A DNA stretch of 36,531 nucleotides from Bacillota bacterium (GTDB lineage Bacteria > Bacillota > Limnochordia > DUMW01), in NCBI GenBank assembly GCA_012839765.1, contig DUMW01000011.1, forward strand, positions 1-36,531, given 5' to 3'. Below are positions 8,095 through 15,712 of the stretch, piece after piece. The notes beneath the pieces are model-generated. The model worked only from the letters and a program-made list of their open reading frames with translations, did not search any database and had not been told where the DNA came from. The translations under genes were made by a program, and so were the position numbers. Every line of letters starts with the position of its first letter. The stretch's first letter is position 1.

Positions 8095-8517
8095 ATGAAG
8101 CGGTTCTTAATGGCAAGCATGCTCATTTGCGCATTGGTGCTCGGTCTTACCTTGGCGGTTTCTGCCCAGGCCCCGAAGAACCTCGCAAGCGTGTATGTTT
8201 ACGACTTTGAAGACGTGAAGATCGGCGCAGGCTATGCGCGGCTGTTCGACGGCGGCTTGGCCGTGGCGGTCAACGTGGACGGGGTAAGCAAGAAGCCTAT
8301 TCTTGTTAACCTCACTGGGATCTACTTCTTACCGGAATTCTTGGAGAACCTGAAGTTGTATGCCGGCGCGGGTGCCACCTATGATGTGGACGCCAAGGCG
8401 ACAACTGGCCATGCTTTGGTAGGAGCTAGCTTTTCCTACTTGTTTGCGGAGTACCAGTATGGTTTCGGCGCCGATGCCGATGCCACCATCCGGGGTGGAC
8501 TCCGGATACAATTCTAG
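8095..8517 (+). CDS. small secreted beta-rich protein, possible outer-membrane barrel
   Basis: The 140-residue protein begins with a clear signal peptide: MKRFL, a hydrophobic core to about residue 22, and an AQA-type cleavage site near residues 24-26. The mature part of about 114 residues alternates hydrophobic and polar residues in strand-like blocks (SVYVYDFE, KIGAGYARLF, LAVAVNVDG, LKLYAGAGATYDV, ALVGASFSYLF, AEYQYGFGAD). It ends GGLRIQF, and a terminal Phe after alternating residues is typical of outer-membrane beta-barrels. I do not recognise a named family. ATG 8095 has GGAGG 9 bases upstream. The gene stands alone, with hairpins on both sides. A soluble periplasmic or cell-surface beta protein is the alternative. 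Confidence 0.7.
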   Translation: MKRFLMASMLICALVLGLTLAVSAQAPKNLASVYVYDFEDVKIGAGYARLFDGGLAVAVNVDGVSKKPILVNLTGIYFLPEFLENLKLYAGAGATYDVDAKATTGHALVGASFSYLFAEYQYGFGADADATIRGGLRIQF

Positions 8518-8525
8518 TTGCCAGA

Positions 8526-8570
8526 CAGGTTTCCTCTTTTTTGGTAAGGAGTCCAAAGAGAGGAAACCTC
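8526..8570 (+). terminator. long hairpin after the small secreted-protein gene
   Basis: An 11-bp perfect stem (8527-8537 with 8559-8569) continues inward as a further five or six pairs with one bulge, around a loop at 8545-8552. It begins 10 bases after the stop. No T-run follows, so it could terminate inefficiently or protect the 3' end. The rest of the gap up to 8750 shows no gene. Confidence 0.5.
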
Positions 8571-8750
8571 CCCTCAAATCTTCTGTGCCACAGTTTTCGC
8601 ATCGACAAGCAAGGAAGATTTCCTTCATGCATATATTGCCGATGACTGGGAACTAAGGTTTTTTCTTGGGATGCGCCGGAGTCGGCGGATCCTTGTTTGG
8701 TTGTGGGGGTCTTTAGGGGTGCTTTTCAGTCTTTTCCCAGTCTTCCTATG

Positions 8751-8787
8751 CCTGAGCCCTTGTTTTGCTGCTCAGGTCAGGTATGAT
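8751..8787 (+). promoter_or_regulatory. promoter and overlapping inverted repeat upstream of the MATE gene
   Basis: TTGTTT (8760-8765) and TATGAT (8782-8787) with 16-base spacing form a plausible sigma-A promoter 41 bases before the MATE start. A perfect 7-bp inverted repeat, CCTGAGC (8751-8757) and GCTCAGG (8770-8776), straddles the -35 element. The layout suits a repressor or activator site, but no regulator gene is adjacent. Confidence 0.45.
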
Positions 8788-8827
8788 CTTAGAGGCAGAA
8801 TTTACTAAGGACTGTTGAGGGAAGGAA

Positions 8828-10204
8828 ATGAGTAATCCAAGTGTAGTTTCGGCCGAAGCCAGTATGCCGGCATCTAGTTTGCGCAGGAGCATTCTACGGT
8901 TAGCTTGGCCGGCCATCACCGAGCAAATGTTACACATGACCGTTGGCATGGCTGACACCATCATGGTGGGTCGATTAGGTCCCGCAGCTTTAGCGGCAGT
9001 GGGCTTGGCCAATCAGATTACGATGACGCTGGTGGGGGTTGTCTCCGCAGTTTCCACCGGAACTACTGCCCTGGTGGCCCGGCATATTGGGGCCCAGGAG
9101 CCCGATCGGGCCAATCACGTGGCCCGTCAGTCGTTAGTTATGGCTTTCCTTTTGGCCGTTGTAGTTAGTATCATCGCCTTTTCTGGTGCCGATTTTTTTA
9201 TGGATGTGCTCTTCCATCGCACCGAAGAAGTGGTACGCCACGACGCGGCGGTTTACATTCGGGTGTTGGCCGTGGCTATGATTGCCAACTTTTTGTTGAT
9301 TATCAGCAATGGAGTTTTGCGGGGAGCGGGGGATACTAAAACACCGATGTATATCACCGCGTGTGTGAATCTGCTGAATATCATCGGGAATGCCGTGCTG
9401 ATCTTCGGTCTGGGCCCTTTTCCTAAGCTGGGCATTTTGGGCGCCGCGATTTCCACCGCCTTTGCCCAGACTGTAGGTGGGGTGATTGTCATTGTCATCC
9501 TGTTTTCCGGGAAGCGGGTGATCCGGATGTCCTGGCGGGATTCTTTCCGGCCGGAGCAGGCGACCATCAACCGGGTCTTGCGGATTGGGGTGCCCGCTGC
9601 CTTTGAACATGCGGTGATGCGTATCGGGCAAATCCTGTATACGATTATCGTTTCTTCCTTGGGGACGGTGGCCTATGCGGCCCACCAGGTGGCACTCAAT
9701 GCGGAATCTTTGTCCTTCATGCCCGGGTTCGGCTTTGCCTTGGCCGCCACTACTTTGGTGGGGCAGGCCTTGGGGGCGGAGGATCAGGAGCTGGCAGAAA
9801 GAAGTAACAAAGAAGCGATGAAAATGGCCATGGCTGTGATGACGGTCCTTGGGGTGGTGCTTTTCGTTTGGGCTACGCCCCTGGTGCGGTTTTTCGTCAA
9901 TGACGAGCAGACCATCATCATAGGAGCGGAAGTGCTTAGGATTGTGGCCTTTTGTCAACCAGCATTGGCGATGGTGATGGTCCTCAACGGTGGCCTCCGG
10001 GGAGCCGGAGATACGGTGGCGATCATGGTGATTGCGGGAATCGGCTTTTGTGTCGTCCGGACCGGCTTTGCTTACTTACTGGCCATCCAGATGAATATGG
10101 GCCTAGTGGGCGCATGGATCGCGATGGGTATCGACCTGATCTTGCGAGCGGGGATGTTGTGGGGACGGTTTAAGCAGGGACGGTGGAAGTACCTGCGGGT
10201 GTAA
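8828..10204 (+). CDS. MATE-family multidrug/metabolite efflux transporter
   Basis: The 458-residue protein has the twelve-segment MATE/NorM layout. Two repeated halves are visible: the N-terminal ILRLAWPAITEQMLHMTVGM then DTIMVGRLGP, and the second half starting near LRIGVPAAFEHAVMRIGQI. NGVLRGAGDTKTPM and NGGLRGAGDTVAIM are the paired loop motifs of the two halves. MATE proteins export cationic drugs or metabolites in exchange for Na+ or H+. ATG 8828 has GAGGGAAGGA just upstream. The HEPN-CBS gene starts 14 bases after the stop, so they probably form one operon. A Na+-pumping decarboxylase encoded about 4 kb away could supply the gradient if the exchanger is Na+-driven; this is inference. 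Confidence 0.93.
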   Translation: MSNPSVVSAEASMPASSLRRSILRLAWPAITEQMLHMTVGMADTIMVGRLGPAALAAVGLANQITMTLVGVVSAVSTGTTALVARHIGAQEPDRANHVARQSLVMAFLLAVVVSIIAFSGADFFMDVLFHRTEEVVRHDAAVYIRVLAVAMIANFLLIISNGVLRGAGDTKTPMYITACVNLLNIIGNAVLIFGLGPFPKLGILGAAISTAFAQTVGGVIVIVILFSGKRVIRMSWRDSFRPEQATINRVLRIGVPAAFEHAVMRIGQILYTIIVSSLGTVAYAAHQVALNAESLSFMPGFGFALAATTLVGQALGAEDQELAERSNKEAMKMAMAVMTVLGVVLFVWATPLVRFFVNDEQTIIIGAEVLRIVAFCQPALAMVMVLNGGLRGAGDTVAIMVIAGIGFCVVRTGFAYLLAIQMNMGLVGAWIAMGIDLILRAGMLWGRFKQGRWKYLRV

Positions 10205-10218
10205 ACAGGGAGGTAACC

Positions 10219-10923
10219 ATGAGAAATGCGGACATTTTCCTCGCCACCTTTCACCAGATCGAGCGGCACTTGGCGAAACTGGTAAACGCCAAGAAGCACG
10301 AAAGTTTCGGACGGTTAGTGGGTCTGGCTTCGAGCAAGAGTGCGGTGGTGCGGGCCTACGCGGACGATCTCAGGGAGTATGCGGATCTGCGAAATGCCAT
10401 CGTCCACCAGCGGACGGAGCCGGAACGGGTAATCGCAGAACCATACCCGGAGACCGTGGAGCAGATCCAAAGGATCCGCGATGCTTTGCTGCGGCCTTTG
10501 TGTGTCTATCCACTGTTCAAGACCGAAGTGGAGGTTTTGGATGTGGAGGACCAGATGGGCAAGGCCTTTGAGCTGATTGCCCGCAAAGACTACTCGAAAT
10601 TTCCCGTCTACGAGGGGAAGGAACGGTACTGCGGGTTCATCACCGAAAAGGAGATCGCCCGTTGGCTGGCGGTGGCCCAAGGGGAGTTGCGGCAGACCGA
10701 AGAGCTGCGGCAGACGCCGGTGAAGGAAGTGTTGGCCTACGCGGACAGTGAGAATACGGTAGCCTTTATTCCGGGGGACACCAATGTTTATGAGGCCCGG
10801 GAGCTCTTCTCCGGTCGGGGGGGCAAGGCCCTACGGGCCCTTTTGATCAGTGAAAACGGCCTTTCCACAGAACCCCTACTGGGCATCATCACCCCCAAGA
10901 GCCTCTTGTCCGTTGACTTTTGA
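10219..10923 (+). CDS. HEPN-like domain fused to a CBS-pair domain
   Basis: The 234-residue protein has two parts. The N-terminal 65 residues or so are helical and end with R58-N59-A60-I61-V62-H63, the RNxxxH form of the HEPN signature seen in RNases and nucleotidyltransferase partners. The remainder looks like a CBS pair: MGKAFELIARKDYSKFPVYE, CGFITEKEIARWLAV, then a second unit ending LLGIITPKSLLSVDF. CBS pairs usually bind adenosine nucleotides. A nucleotide-gated HEPN RNase is one reading; a non-catalytic ligand sensor for the neighbouring exporter is another. ATG 10219 has GGGAGGT 5-6 bases upstream; a 12-residue longer in-frame start overlaps the MATE gene. The 3' end overlaps the convergent minus-strand gene by 48 bases. 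Confidence 0.65.
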   Translation: MRNADIFLATFHQIERHLAKLVNAKKHESFGRLVGLASSKSAVVRAYADDLREYADLRNAIVHQRTEPERVIAEPYPETVEQIQRIRDALLRPLCVYPLFKTEVEVLDVEDQMGKAFELIARKDYSKFPVYEGKERYCGFITEKEIARWLAVAQGELRQTEELRQTPVKEVLAYADSENTVAFIPGDTNVYEARELFSGRGGKALRALLISENGLSTEPLLGIITPKSLLSVDF

Positions 10924-11265
10924 TCCCACCATGGCACTTCTGCTGGGGTGCGCGTAGACGGCCAGGAAGGCATCCACCTGATTCCAAAAGATCTCAGGAC
11001 CCATATCGTCCTCCCGGGTGTCATAGGTATTAGGGTAACCGATGCCTCCACCGCCAATGGTGATCAAATTTGCTTCTTCCATGGCACTGGTCAGGATCTG
11101 GACGTGACGGGGAGTGATGTTGAGGCCCGTGGCCTCGGTGAGGAGGGACGCGATGGTCTGTTGGGTTGCGGCCAGCACCGCCTTGCCCCGGACCTTGCGG
11201 GTATGAATCAGTTCAATGAAGGCTAACACCAAAGTCTCGGTGGTGGGATCTTTGACCGGGAGCAT
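10876..11265 (-). CDS. conserved-looking small protein of unknown function
   Basis: I do not recognise this 129-residue protein. Its first 75 residues are helical (LVLAFIELIHTRKVRGKAV, then a TPRHVQILTSAMEEANLI segment that could be a winged-helix-like unit). A Gly-rich turn (TIGGGGIGYPNTYD) follows, then an acidic, aromatic helix (EIFWNQVDAFLAVY). It has no signal peptide or membrane segment. Support for it being a gene: ATG 11265 lies 11 bases after the hflX stop, and GAGGTG sits 8 bases upstream of it. The last 48 bases overlap the convergent HEPN-CBS gene. It may be a DNA- or RNA-binding accessory of the hflX operon, but this is only a guess from position. Confidence 0.6.
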   Translation of the reverse strand: MLPVKDPTTETLVLAFIELIHTRKVRGKAVLAATQQTIASLLTEATGLNITPRHVQILTSAMEEANLITIGGGGIGYPNTYDTREDDMGPEIFWNQVDAFLAVYAHPSRSAMVGSKVNGQEALGGDDAQ

Positions 11266-11276
11266 GTGTTTTCACC

Positions 11277-12596
11277 TCAGGTTTGTAGATACTTGCGAAA
11301 TCTTCCTGCTACAGCGTGGGGTACGGTTGCCCTGATCAAGACTCCATGGTCCAGATACTCCTGCCTAGTTACATCCCCCAGTTGGTGCAGGCTATCCAAG
11401 ACCTGCCCCTGATCGTAGGGAACGAGGAAGGAAAACTCACCACGGCTTTTCTCCAGGAGCTTCGCCAGTTCCTGATACAACAAGTGAACATTTTGCCCCG
11501 TCTTGGCGGAGATGCCGATCGCCCCTTGGGGTAAGGACAGCTCTTGTTCTTCTAACAGATCGATTTTATTGAAGACCACGATGGCGGGGCTCTGCTCAGC
11601 CCCCAGCATACGGATCACTTCCCAGCCCGTTTGCAGCTGTTCTTCCCGCATGGGGTGGCTGGCATCCACCAGGTGGATGATGAGATCTGCCTTGGTGATC
11701 TCCTCTAGGGTAGCCCGAAAGGCCGCCACCAGGGTATGGGGAAGCCGTTGGATGAAACCGACGGTGTCCACCATATTTAGCGGAATGTTCCCGGGGAGGG
11801 TGATCTGGCGCACTGTGGGATCTAAAGTAGCAAAGAGTTTGTCCTCCGCCAGGACCTCGCCGTTGACAAAGCGGCCGGCTAGGCGTTTCTTGGTGGGGGT
11901 ATCGGCCTTGAGAAACTCCTCGACTCCGAAGGAGTCGATACCGGTAAGGAGGTTTAAAAGAGAGCTCTTTCCCGCATTGGTGTAGCCGGCGATGGCACAG
12001 GTGGGGACTTGCCGCCGCTGTCGGTTTTCCCGCTGCAGTTCCCGCTGCCGGGCGATCCGTGCGATTTCCTTTTCCAATATGCTGATTCGGCGCCGCAGCC
12101 GACGGCGGTCGCTTTCCAGCTTGGTTTCTCCGGGACCCCTGGTACCGATGCCTCCGGCCAACCGCGATAGCTCTTGACCCCGGCCCACCAACCGGGGGAG
12201 CAGGTACTTAAGCTGGGCCAGCTCCACCTGCAGTTTACCTTCCTTGGTGCGGGCCTTCTGTGCGAAGATGTCCAGGATTACCTGGGTGCGATCTAGGATC
12301 TTACAGTCCAACCGTCTTTCCAGGTTGCGGGCCTGGGTTTCGGTGAGCTCCAGGTCGAAGACCACCGTATCGATGTTCCGTTCTTCCACGAGGCTCTCCA
12401 GCTCTGCCAACAGTCCGGTACCGATGCAATAGGCGGGATCAAGGTATTGGCGGGTCTGGGTTACCGCACCGATGACTTGGCCACCGGCGGTATATACCAG
12501 TTCCTCCAACTCGTCCAAAGACGCTTTGAATATGTAGTTGGGATGGGACGGCAGCTGCACACCCACCAGGAGGACCCGTTCCTGCATGTTAACCAC
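11277..12596 (-). CDS. hflX: ribosome-associated GTPase HflX
   Basis: The 439-residue protein has the full HflX layout. An N-terminal nucleotide-binding domain includes the family motif GxGTRGPGETKLE-type stretch (residues 149-161), a coiled coil rich in Arg and Gln follows, and then the GTPase domain has a P-loop GYTNAGKSS (204-212), a G3 DTVG motif and a G4 NKID motif. HflX binds the ribosomal E-site region and rescues or splits stalled 70S and 50S particles under stress. I kept GTG 12596 as the start because GAGGTG lies 4 bases upstream; the ATG three codons later (12587) has poorer spacing. The small unknown gene follows closely downstream on the same strand. The gene is divergent from hisG. 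Confidence 0.95.
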   Translation of the reverse strand: MVNMQERVLLVGVQLPSHPNYIFKASLDELEELVYTAGGQVIGAVTQTRQYLDPAYCIGTGLLAELESLVEERNIDTVVFDLELTETQARNLERRLDCKILDRTQVILDIFAQKARTKEGKLQVELAQLKYLLPRLVGRGQELSRLAGGIGTRGPGETKLESDRRRLRRRISILEKEIARIARQRELQRENRQRRQVPTCAIAGYTNAGKSSLLNLLTGIDSFGVEEFLKADTPTKKRLAGRFVNGEVLAEDKLFATLDPTVRQITLPGNIPLNMVDTVGFIQRLPHTLVAAFRATLEEITKADLIIHLVDASHPMREEQLQTGWEVIRMLGAEQSPAIVVFNKIDLLEEQELSLPQGAIGISAKTGQNVHLLYQELAKLLEKSRGEFSFLVPYDQGQVLDSLHQLGDVTRQEYLDHGVLIRATVPHAVAGRFRKYLQT

Positions 12597-12696
12597 AGTT
12601 CACCTCGCGTTGTGATTTATGTTAATAGTATAGCCCATCGCCCAAAGAAGGTCTATAAGACTCCTTGGGCTTGCTGAAAAAAGGGCCTATTTCGGT

Positions 12697-12756
12697 TTGA
12701 CAATTTGCCCCTTAATCGCTAGTATTTAATGCGTAGGCTCAGGAATCTGCTATAAT
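12697..12756 (+). promoter_or_regulatory. two candidate promoters upstream of hisG
   Basis: TTGACA (12697-12702), 17 bases, TAGTAT (12720-12725) is one candidate. A second is an extended -10, TGCTATAAT (12748-12756), with no good -35. The leader then contains a perfect 7-bp hairpin (12791-12797 with 12811-12817) before the ribosome binding site. Confidence 0.55.
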
Positions 12757-12852
12757 GGACCTACCCTCAGCATTTACTTCCCGAGTGTTTGTTTTCCTTA
12801 TCATTTACATGGAAAACGGATGTCAACTTAAGTAAAAAAGGAGACTAGGACT

Positions 12853-13740
12853 ATGCTGAAGCTTGTTCTGCCCACCGGCTCTTTGGAGAAGCCGACGCTG
12901 GAGATGTTTGAGGATGCGCAGCTTTCGGTCCATTGCTATAACTCCCGGTGTTACGATGGGGAGATCGATGATCCCCGCATCAAGCGCGTCCGGTTCATGC
13001 GGCCCCAGGAGATTCCCTTGTATGTGGCTGAGGGTCTGTTCGATCTGGGGATTACCGGGTTGGATTGGATTATGGAGCGGGATTGCGAAGACCAGGTGGA
13101 GATCATCACCCACTTGCCCTACAGTAGGGCCACTGCCCATCCGGTACGGATCGTGGTCGCGGTGCACGAGAATTCGGGGATCGATCGGGTGGAAGACATT
13201 CCCCCCGGTAGCCGGGTGACCACCGAGTACGTGAACCTGGCCAAACGTTATTTTAAACAGAAGGGTATTGACGTGCAGGTGGAGTTTTCCTTTGGAACCA
13301 CCGAGGCCAAGGTGCCGGAGATCGCGGATGTGGCCGTGGAGCTCACCGAACGGGGTACCACCCTCAAGGCCAATGGCCTGAAGATCATCGATGTGATTGC
13401 CCAATCAAAGACCACCTTGATCGCTAATCCCGAGAGTATGAAGGATCCCGAAAAGAAGTTGGCAATTCAAGAGATTACCACCCTGCTCCAGGGGGCCTTG
13501 ATGGCCCGGGGGCGTGTCCTTCTTAAGATGAACGTGGCCAAAAGCAACTTGAAACGGGTTCTCTCCCTGCTTCCCTCCATGAAAGCACCGACCGTTTCCC
13601 AGCTCTATTCCGAGACCGATGACTATGTGGCGGTGGAGACCGTAGTAGACCGCGAGGGGATCAATCTATTGTTGCCCAAGCTGGTGGCGGCCGGAGCTGA
13701 GGATATCCTGGAGATTCCCATTACTAAGATCGTGGGTTAA
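12853..13740 (+). CDS. hisG: ATP phosphoribosyltransferase, long form
   Basis: The 295-residue protein is the long HisG form, with two periplasmic-binding-like catalytic domains plus a C-terminal regulatory domain. It starts LVLPTGSLEKPTLEMF, contains the domain-1 motif GLFDLGITGLDWI and the PRPP-binding loop TERGTTLKANGLK, and ends in an ACT-like segment (ETVVDREGINLLLPKLVAAG). It condenses ATP with PRPP, the first and feedback-inhibited step of histidine synthesis. ATG 12853 has AAGGAG 9 bases upstream. No other his gene is in the window, and the decarboxylase operon follows 145 bases later, so it appears to be a detached hisG or a paralogue. Family call is firm; its separation from the his operon is unexplained. 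Confidence 0.88.
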   Translation: MLKLVLPTGSLEKPTLEMFEDAQLSVHCYNSRCYDGEIDDPRIKRVRFMRPQEIPLYVAEGLFDLGITGLDWIMERDCEDQVEIITHLPYSRATAHPVRIVVAVHENSGIDRVEDIPPGSRVTTEYVNLAKRYFKQKGIDVQVEFSFGTTEAKVPEIADVAVELTERGTTLKANGLKIIDVIAQSKTTLIANPESMKDPEKKLAIQEITTLLQGALMARGRVLLKMNVAKSNLKRVLSLLPSMKAPTVSQLYSETDDYVAVETVVDREGINLLLPKLVAAGAEDILEIPITKIVG

Positions 13741-13790
13741 CTCTTTTCCTCCGGAAGGAAAGACCTTAGGATTACCGAATATATTAGCTG

Positions 13791-13885
13791 GTCCTCGCAC
13801 ATCAGAGGTGTGCAAGGACTTAACACTGTTCGGGTTTAAGGAGGTGACAAAGTCCTTAAGCTGCTGAAGGGCTAAGGATACGATT
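13791..13885 (+). promoter_or_regulatory. leader with mutually exclusive hairpins upstream of the decarboxylase operon
   Basis: Three stems compete. Stem A pairs 13791-13801 with 13809-13819 (ten pairs, one mismatch). Stem B pairs AAGGACTT (13814-13821) with AAGTCCTT (13850-13857), a perfect 8 bp. Stem C pairs 13851-13857 with 13867-13873 (7 bp, one G-T). A and C can coexist, and B excludes both. A strong ribosome binding site, AAGGAGGT (13838-13845), lies in the loop of B. It is 40 bases from the ATG at 13886, reduced to about 17 if stem C folds. A weak AAGGA lies 7 bases before the ATG. This looks like a translational switch; ligand and function are unknown. Confidence 0.5.
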
Positions 13886-14149
13886 ATGAGCCAGTTTGCC
13901 GAAGCACTACTCCTCACTGCTGTTGGAATCGGGGTTGTCATGGCCTGCATGGCCATATTTGTATGTTTACTGAACCTTACGGGTTACCTCTTAGGCAGAA
14001 GTGTGCGTCAAAGGGAGCCCGCAGTGATGACCACTGCTCCAACAGAAAAGGTAACGAACCAACCAGAAGTAGCCGCAATTGTTGCGGTTCTAAGTACAGT
14101 CGTAGATCCAGAAAAAATCAAAAGCATGAGAATCACCAAAGATAAGTAG
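13886..14149 (+). CDS. oadG: oxaloacetate decarboxylase gamma-type subunit (OadG-like)
   Basis: The 87-residue protein has one membrane segment near the N-terminus (about residues 8-34, LLLTAVGIGVVMACMAIFVCL) and a charged cytoplasmic tail. This is the standard shape of the gamma/delta subunit of Na+-pumping decarboxylases, which holds the carboxyltransferase to the membrane beta subunit. Assignment rests on this shape and on position: it is first in an operon with the biotin carrier, beta subunit and carboxyltransferase. The tail lacks the long Ala/Pro linker of the enterobacterial form and contains EVAAIVAVLSTVVDPEKIKSM, a motif region common in Bacillota versions. Expression is likely affected by the leader just upstream. 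Confidence 0.8.
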   Translation: MSQFAEALLLTAVGIGVVMACMAIFVCLLNLTGYLLGRSVRQREPAVMTTAPTEKVTNQPEVAAIVAVLSTVVDPEKIKSMRITKDK

Positions 14150-14186
14150 ACCCGGACCGGGTTAGATTGGGAAAGGGGAAGGTACT

Positions 14187-14546
14187 ATGGTACGCAAGTT
14201 CAAAGTCAATGTTGATGGACAAATGTATACAGTAGAGGTCGAGGAGTTGACCGGTGGAGAAACCGCAAAAAAACAGGACACTGCTCCGGCACCCGCGGCT
14301 GCCAAACCGGCACCGGCCCCAGATAGTAGTTTGCGTTTTGTAAAGGCGCCGTTACGGGGGACCATTACCTCGGTGCGGGTAAAGGTCGGGGACAAGGTGG
14401 AGAAGGGACAGGTTGTCCTTACTTTGGAAGCCATGAAACTGGACAACGAACTGGTGGCACCGGTAGCAGGCACCGTGGCCCAGATCCTTGTAAATGTGGG
14501 GGACACCGTGGAGACCGGTCAAGAACTGGTTGGCCTGCAGGAGTAG
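14187..14546 (+). CDS. biotin carrier protein of the decarboxylase
   Basis: The 119-residue protein has a short N-terminal beta segment, an Ala/Pro linker (residues 33-46) and a biotinyl domain in which EAMKLD (81-86) places the biotinylated lysine at K84. Pro-Ala linkers let the biotin arm swing between the carboxyltransferase and the membrane beta subunit. Here the carrier is a separate polypeptide instead of the C-terminal domain of the alpha subunit, as in methylmalonyl-CoA decarboxylases and many Bacillota oxaloacetate decarboxylases. ATG 14187 has GGGGAAGG just upstream. It follows the gamma gene by 37 bases and precedes the beta gene by 18. Confidence 0.92.
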   Translation: MVRKFKVNVDGQMYTVEVEELTGGETAKKQDTAPAPAAAKPAPAPDSSLRFVKAPLRGTITSVRVKVGDKVEKGQVVLTLEAMKLDNELVAPVAGTVAQILVNVGDTVETGQELVGLQE

Positions 14547-14564
14547 ATTAGGGAGTGAATCAGA

Positions 14565-15671
14565 GTGACACAGTTCGTTGATTTTTTGAAGAGCACAGGT
14601 TTTGCCAATGTGACTTGGCAACAACTGGTAATGATCCTGGTATCTTTTGTGCTGTTCTATTTGGCCATTAAGAAAAAGTATGAACCCCTATTGCTTGTAC
14701 CCATCGGGTTTGGTGTCTTGCTGGCCAATTTACCTGCCACCGATCTTTTAGATCCCGGTGGTCTTTTGACTGTGATCAGTACAGGAGTTAAGGTGGGATT
14801 GTTTCCCCCCTTGATCTTCCTTGGTATCGGCGCGATGACGGACTTTGGGCCGCTCATTGCCAGTCCCCGCACTCTGCTATTGGGAGGCGCTGCCCAGCTG
14901 GGGATCTTTATTACCTTCCTTGGGGCATCCTTTGTGTTCACTTTGCCTCAATCGGGGGCTATTGGGATCATCGGCGGTGCTGACGGTCCTACGGCCATTT
15001 ACCTGGCCCAGAAGTTGGCACCGGAGTTGCTTGCTCCCATTGCGATTGCCGCCTACTCCTACATGGCTTTGGTGCCGATTATCCAGCCGCCTGTGGCGAA
15101 ACTGCTTACCACCAAGGAAGAACGCCGCATCCGGATGGAGCAGCTGCGGGAAGTGAGCAAACTGGAACGTATCATCTTCCCCATCATGATTGCCGTGGTG
15201 GGTACTTTCGTAGTACCATCAGCGGCGCCGCTGTTGGGTGCCCTTATGTTCGGCAACCTGTTGAGGGAATCCGGTGTAGTGGATCGGTTGTCCAAAACGG
15301 CAGAGAATGAGCTGACAAATATTGTAACTATATTCCTTGGGCTTTCTGTGGGTGCTAGTGCGAAGGCGGAGAACTTCCTGACCTGGCAGACCATAGGGAT
15401 CTTGGTCCTCGGGGTTGTGGCCTTTATGGTGGCAACGGCCGGGGGAGTGCTTTTTGCAAAACTGATGAATCTGTTTACCAAGGACAAGATTAACCCTCTC
15501 ATTGGTGTTGCCGGAGTTTCGGCGGTACCGATGGCTGCCCGGGTAGCCCAGAAACTGGGTCAGGAGGAGGACCCGGAGAACTTCCTGTTAATGCATGCCA
15601 TGGGTCCAAATGTGGCGGGTGTGATCGGTTCGGCGATTGCCGCCGGGGTGTTCTTGTCCATCTTGGGATAG
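14565..15671 (+). CDS. oadB: Na+-pumping decarboxylase beta subunit (OadB/MmdB)
   Basis: The 368-residue integral membrane protein carries the conserved GGADGP motif (residues 137-142), whose Asp (D140) corresponds to the essential Na+-site aspartate of the family. The C-terminal [16 protein letters not shown] segment is the second Na+-binding helix. It decarboxylates carboxybiotin and exports Na+. About ten to eleven hydrophobic segments are visible. The start is GTG 14565, with AGGGAG 10 bases upstream, giving MTQFVDFLK. It is third in the four-gene operon, between the carrier and the carboxyltransferase. The beta subunit alone does not tell oxaloacetate from methylmalonyl-CoA decarboxylase; the alpha subunit does. 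Confidence 0.95.
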   Translation: MTQFVDFLKSTGFANVTWQQLVMILVSFVLFYLAIKKKYEPLLLVPIGFGVLLANLPATDLLDPGGLLTVISTGVKVGLFPPLIFLGIGAMTDFGPLIASPRTLLLGGAAQLGIFITFLGASFVFTLPQSGAIGIIGGADGPTAIYLAQKLAPELLAPIAIAAYSYMALVPIIQPPVAKLLTTKEERRIRMEQLREVSKLERIIFPIMIAVVGTFVVPSAAPLLGALMFGNLLRESGVVDRLSKTAENELTNIVTIFLGLSVGASAKAENFLTWQTIGILVLGVVAFMVATAGGVLFAKLMNLFTKDKINPLIGVAGVSAVPMAARVAQKLGQEEDPENFLLMHAMGPNVAGVIGSAIAAGVFLSILG

Positions 15672-15712
15672 GTAAGGAGAGTTTATATCTTACCTGAAAG
15701 GAGCTGCATCGA

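Noticed and set aside
9134-9958. Open frame of 274 codons on the minus strand opposite the MATE gene
   Set aside because: Low-complexity His/Gln/Pro-rich product lying wholly inside a clear transporter gene; no start signals.
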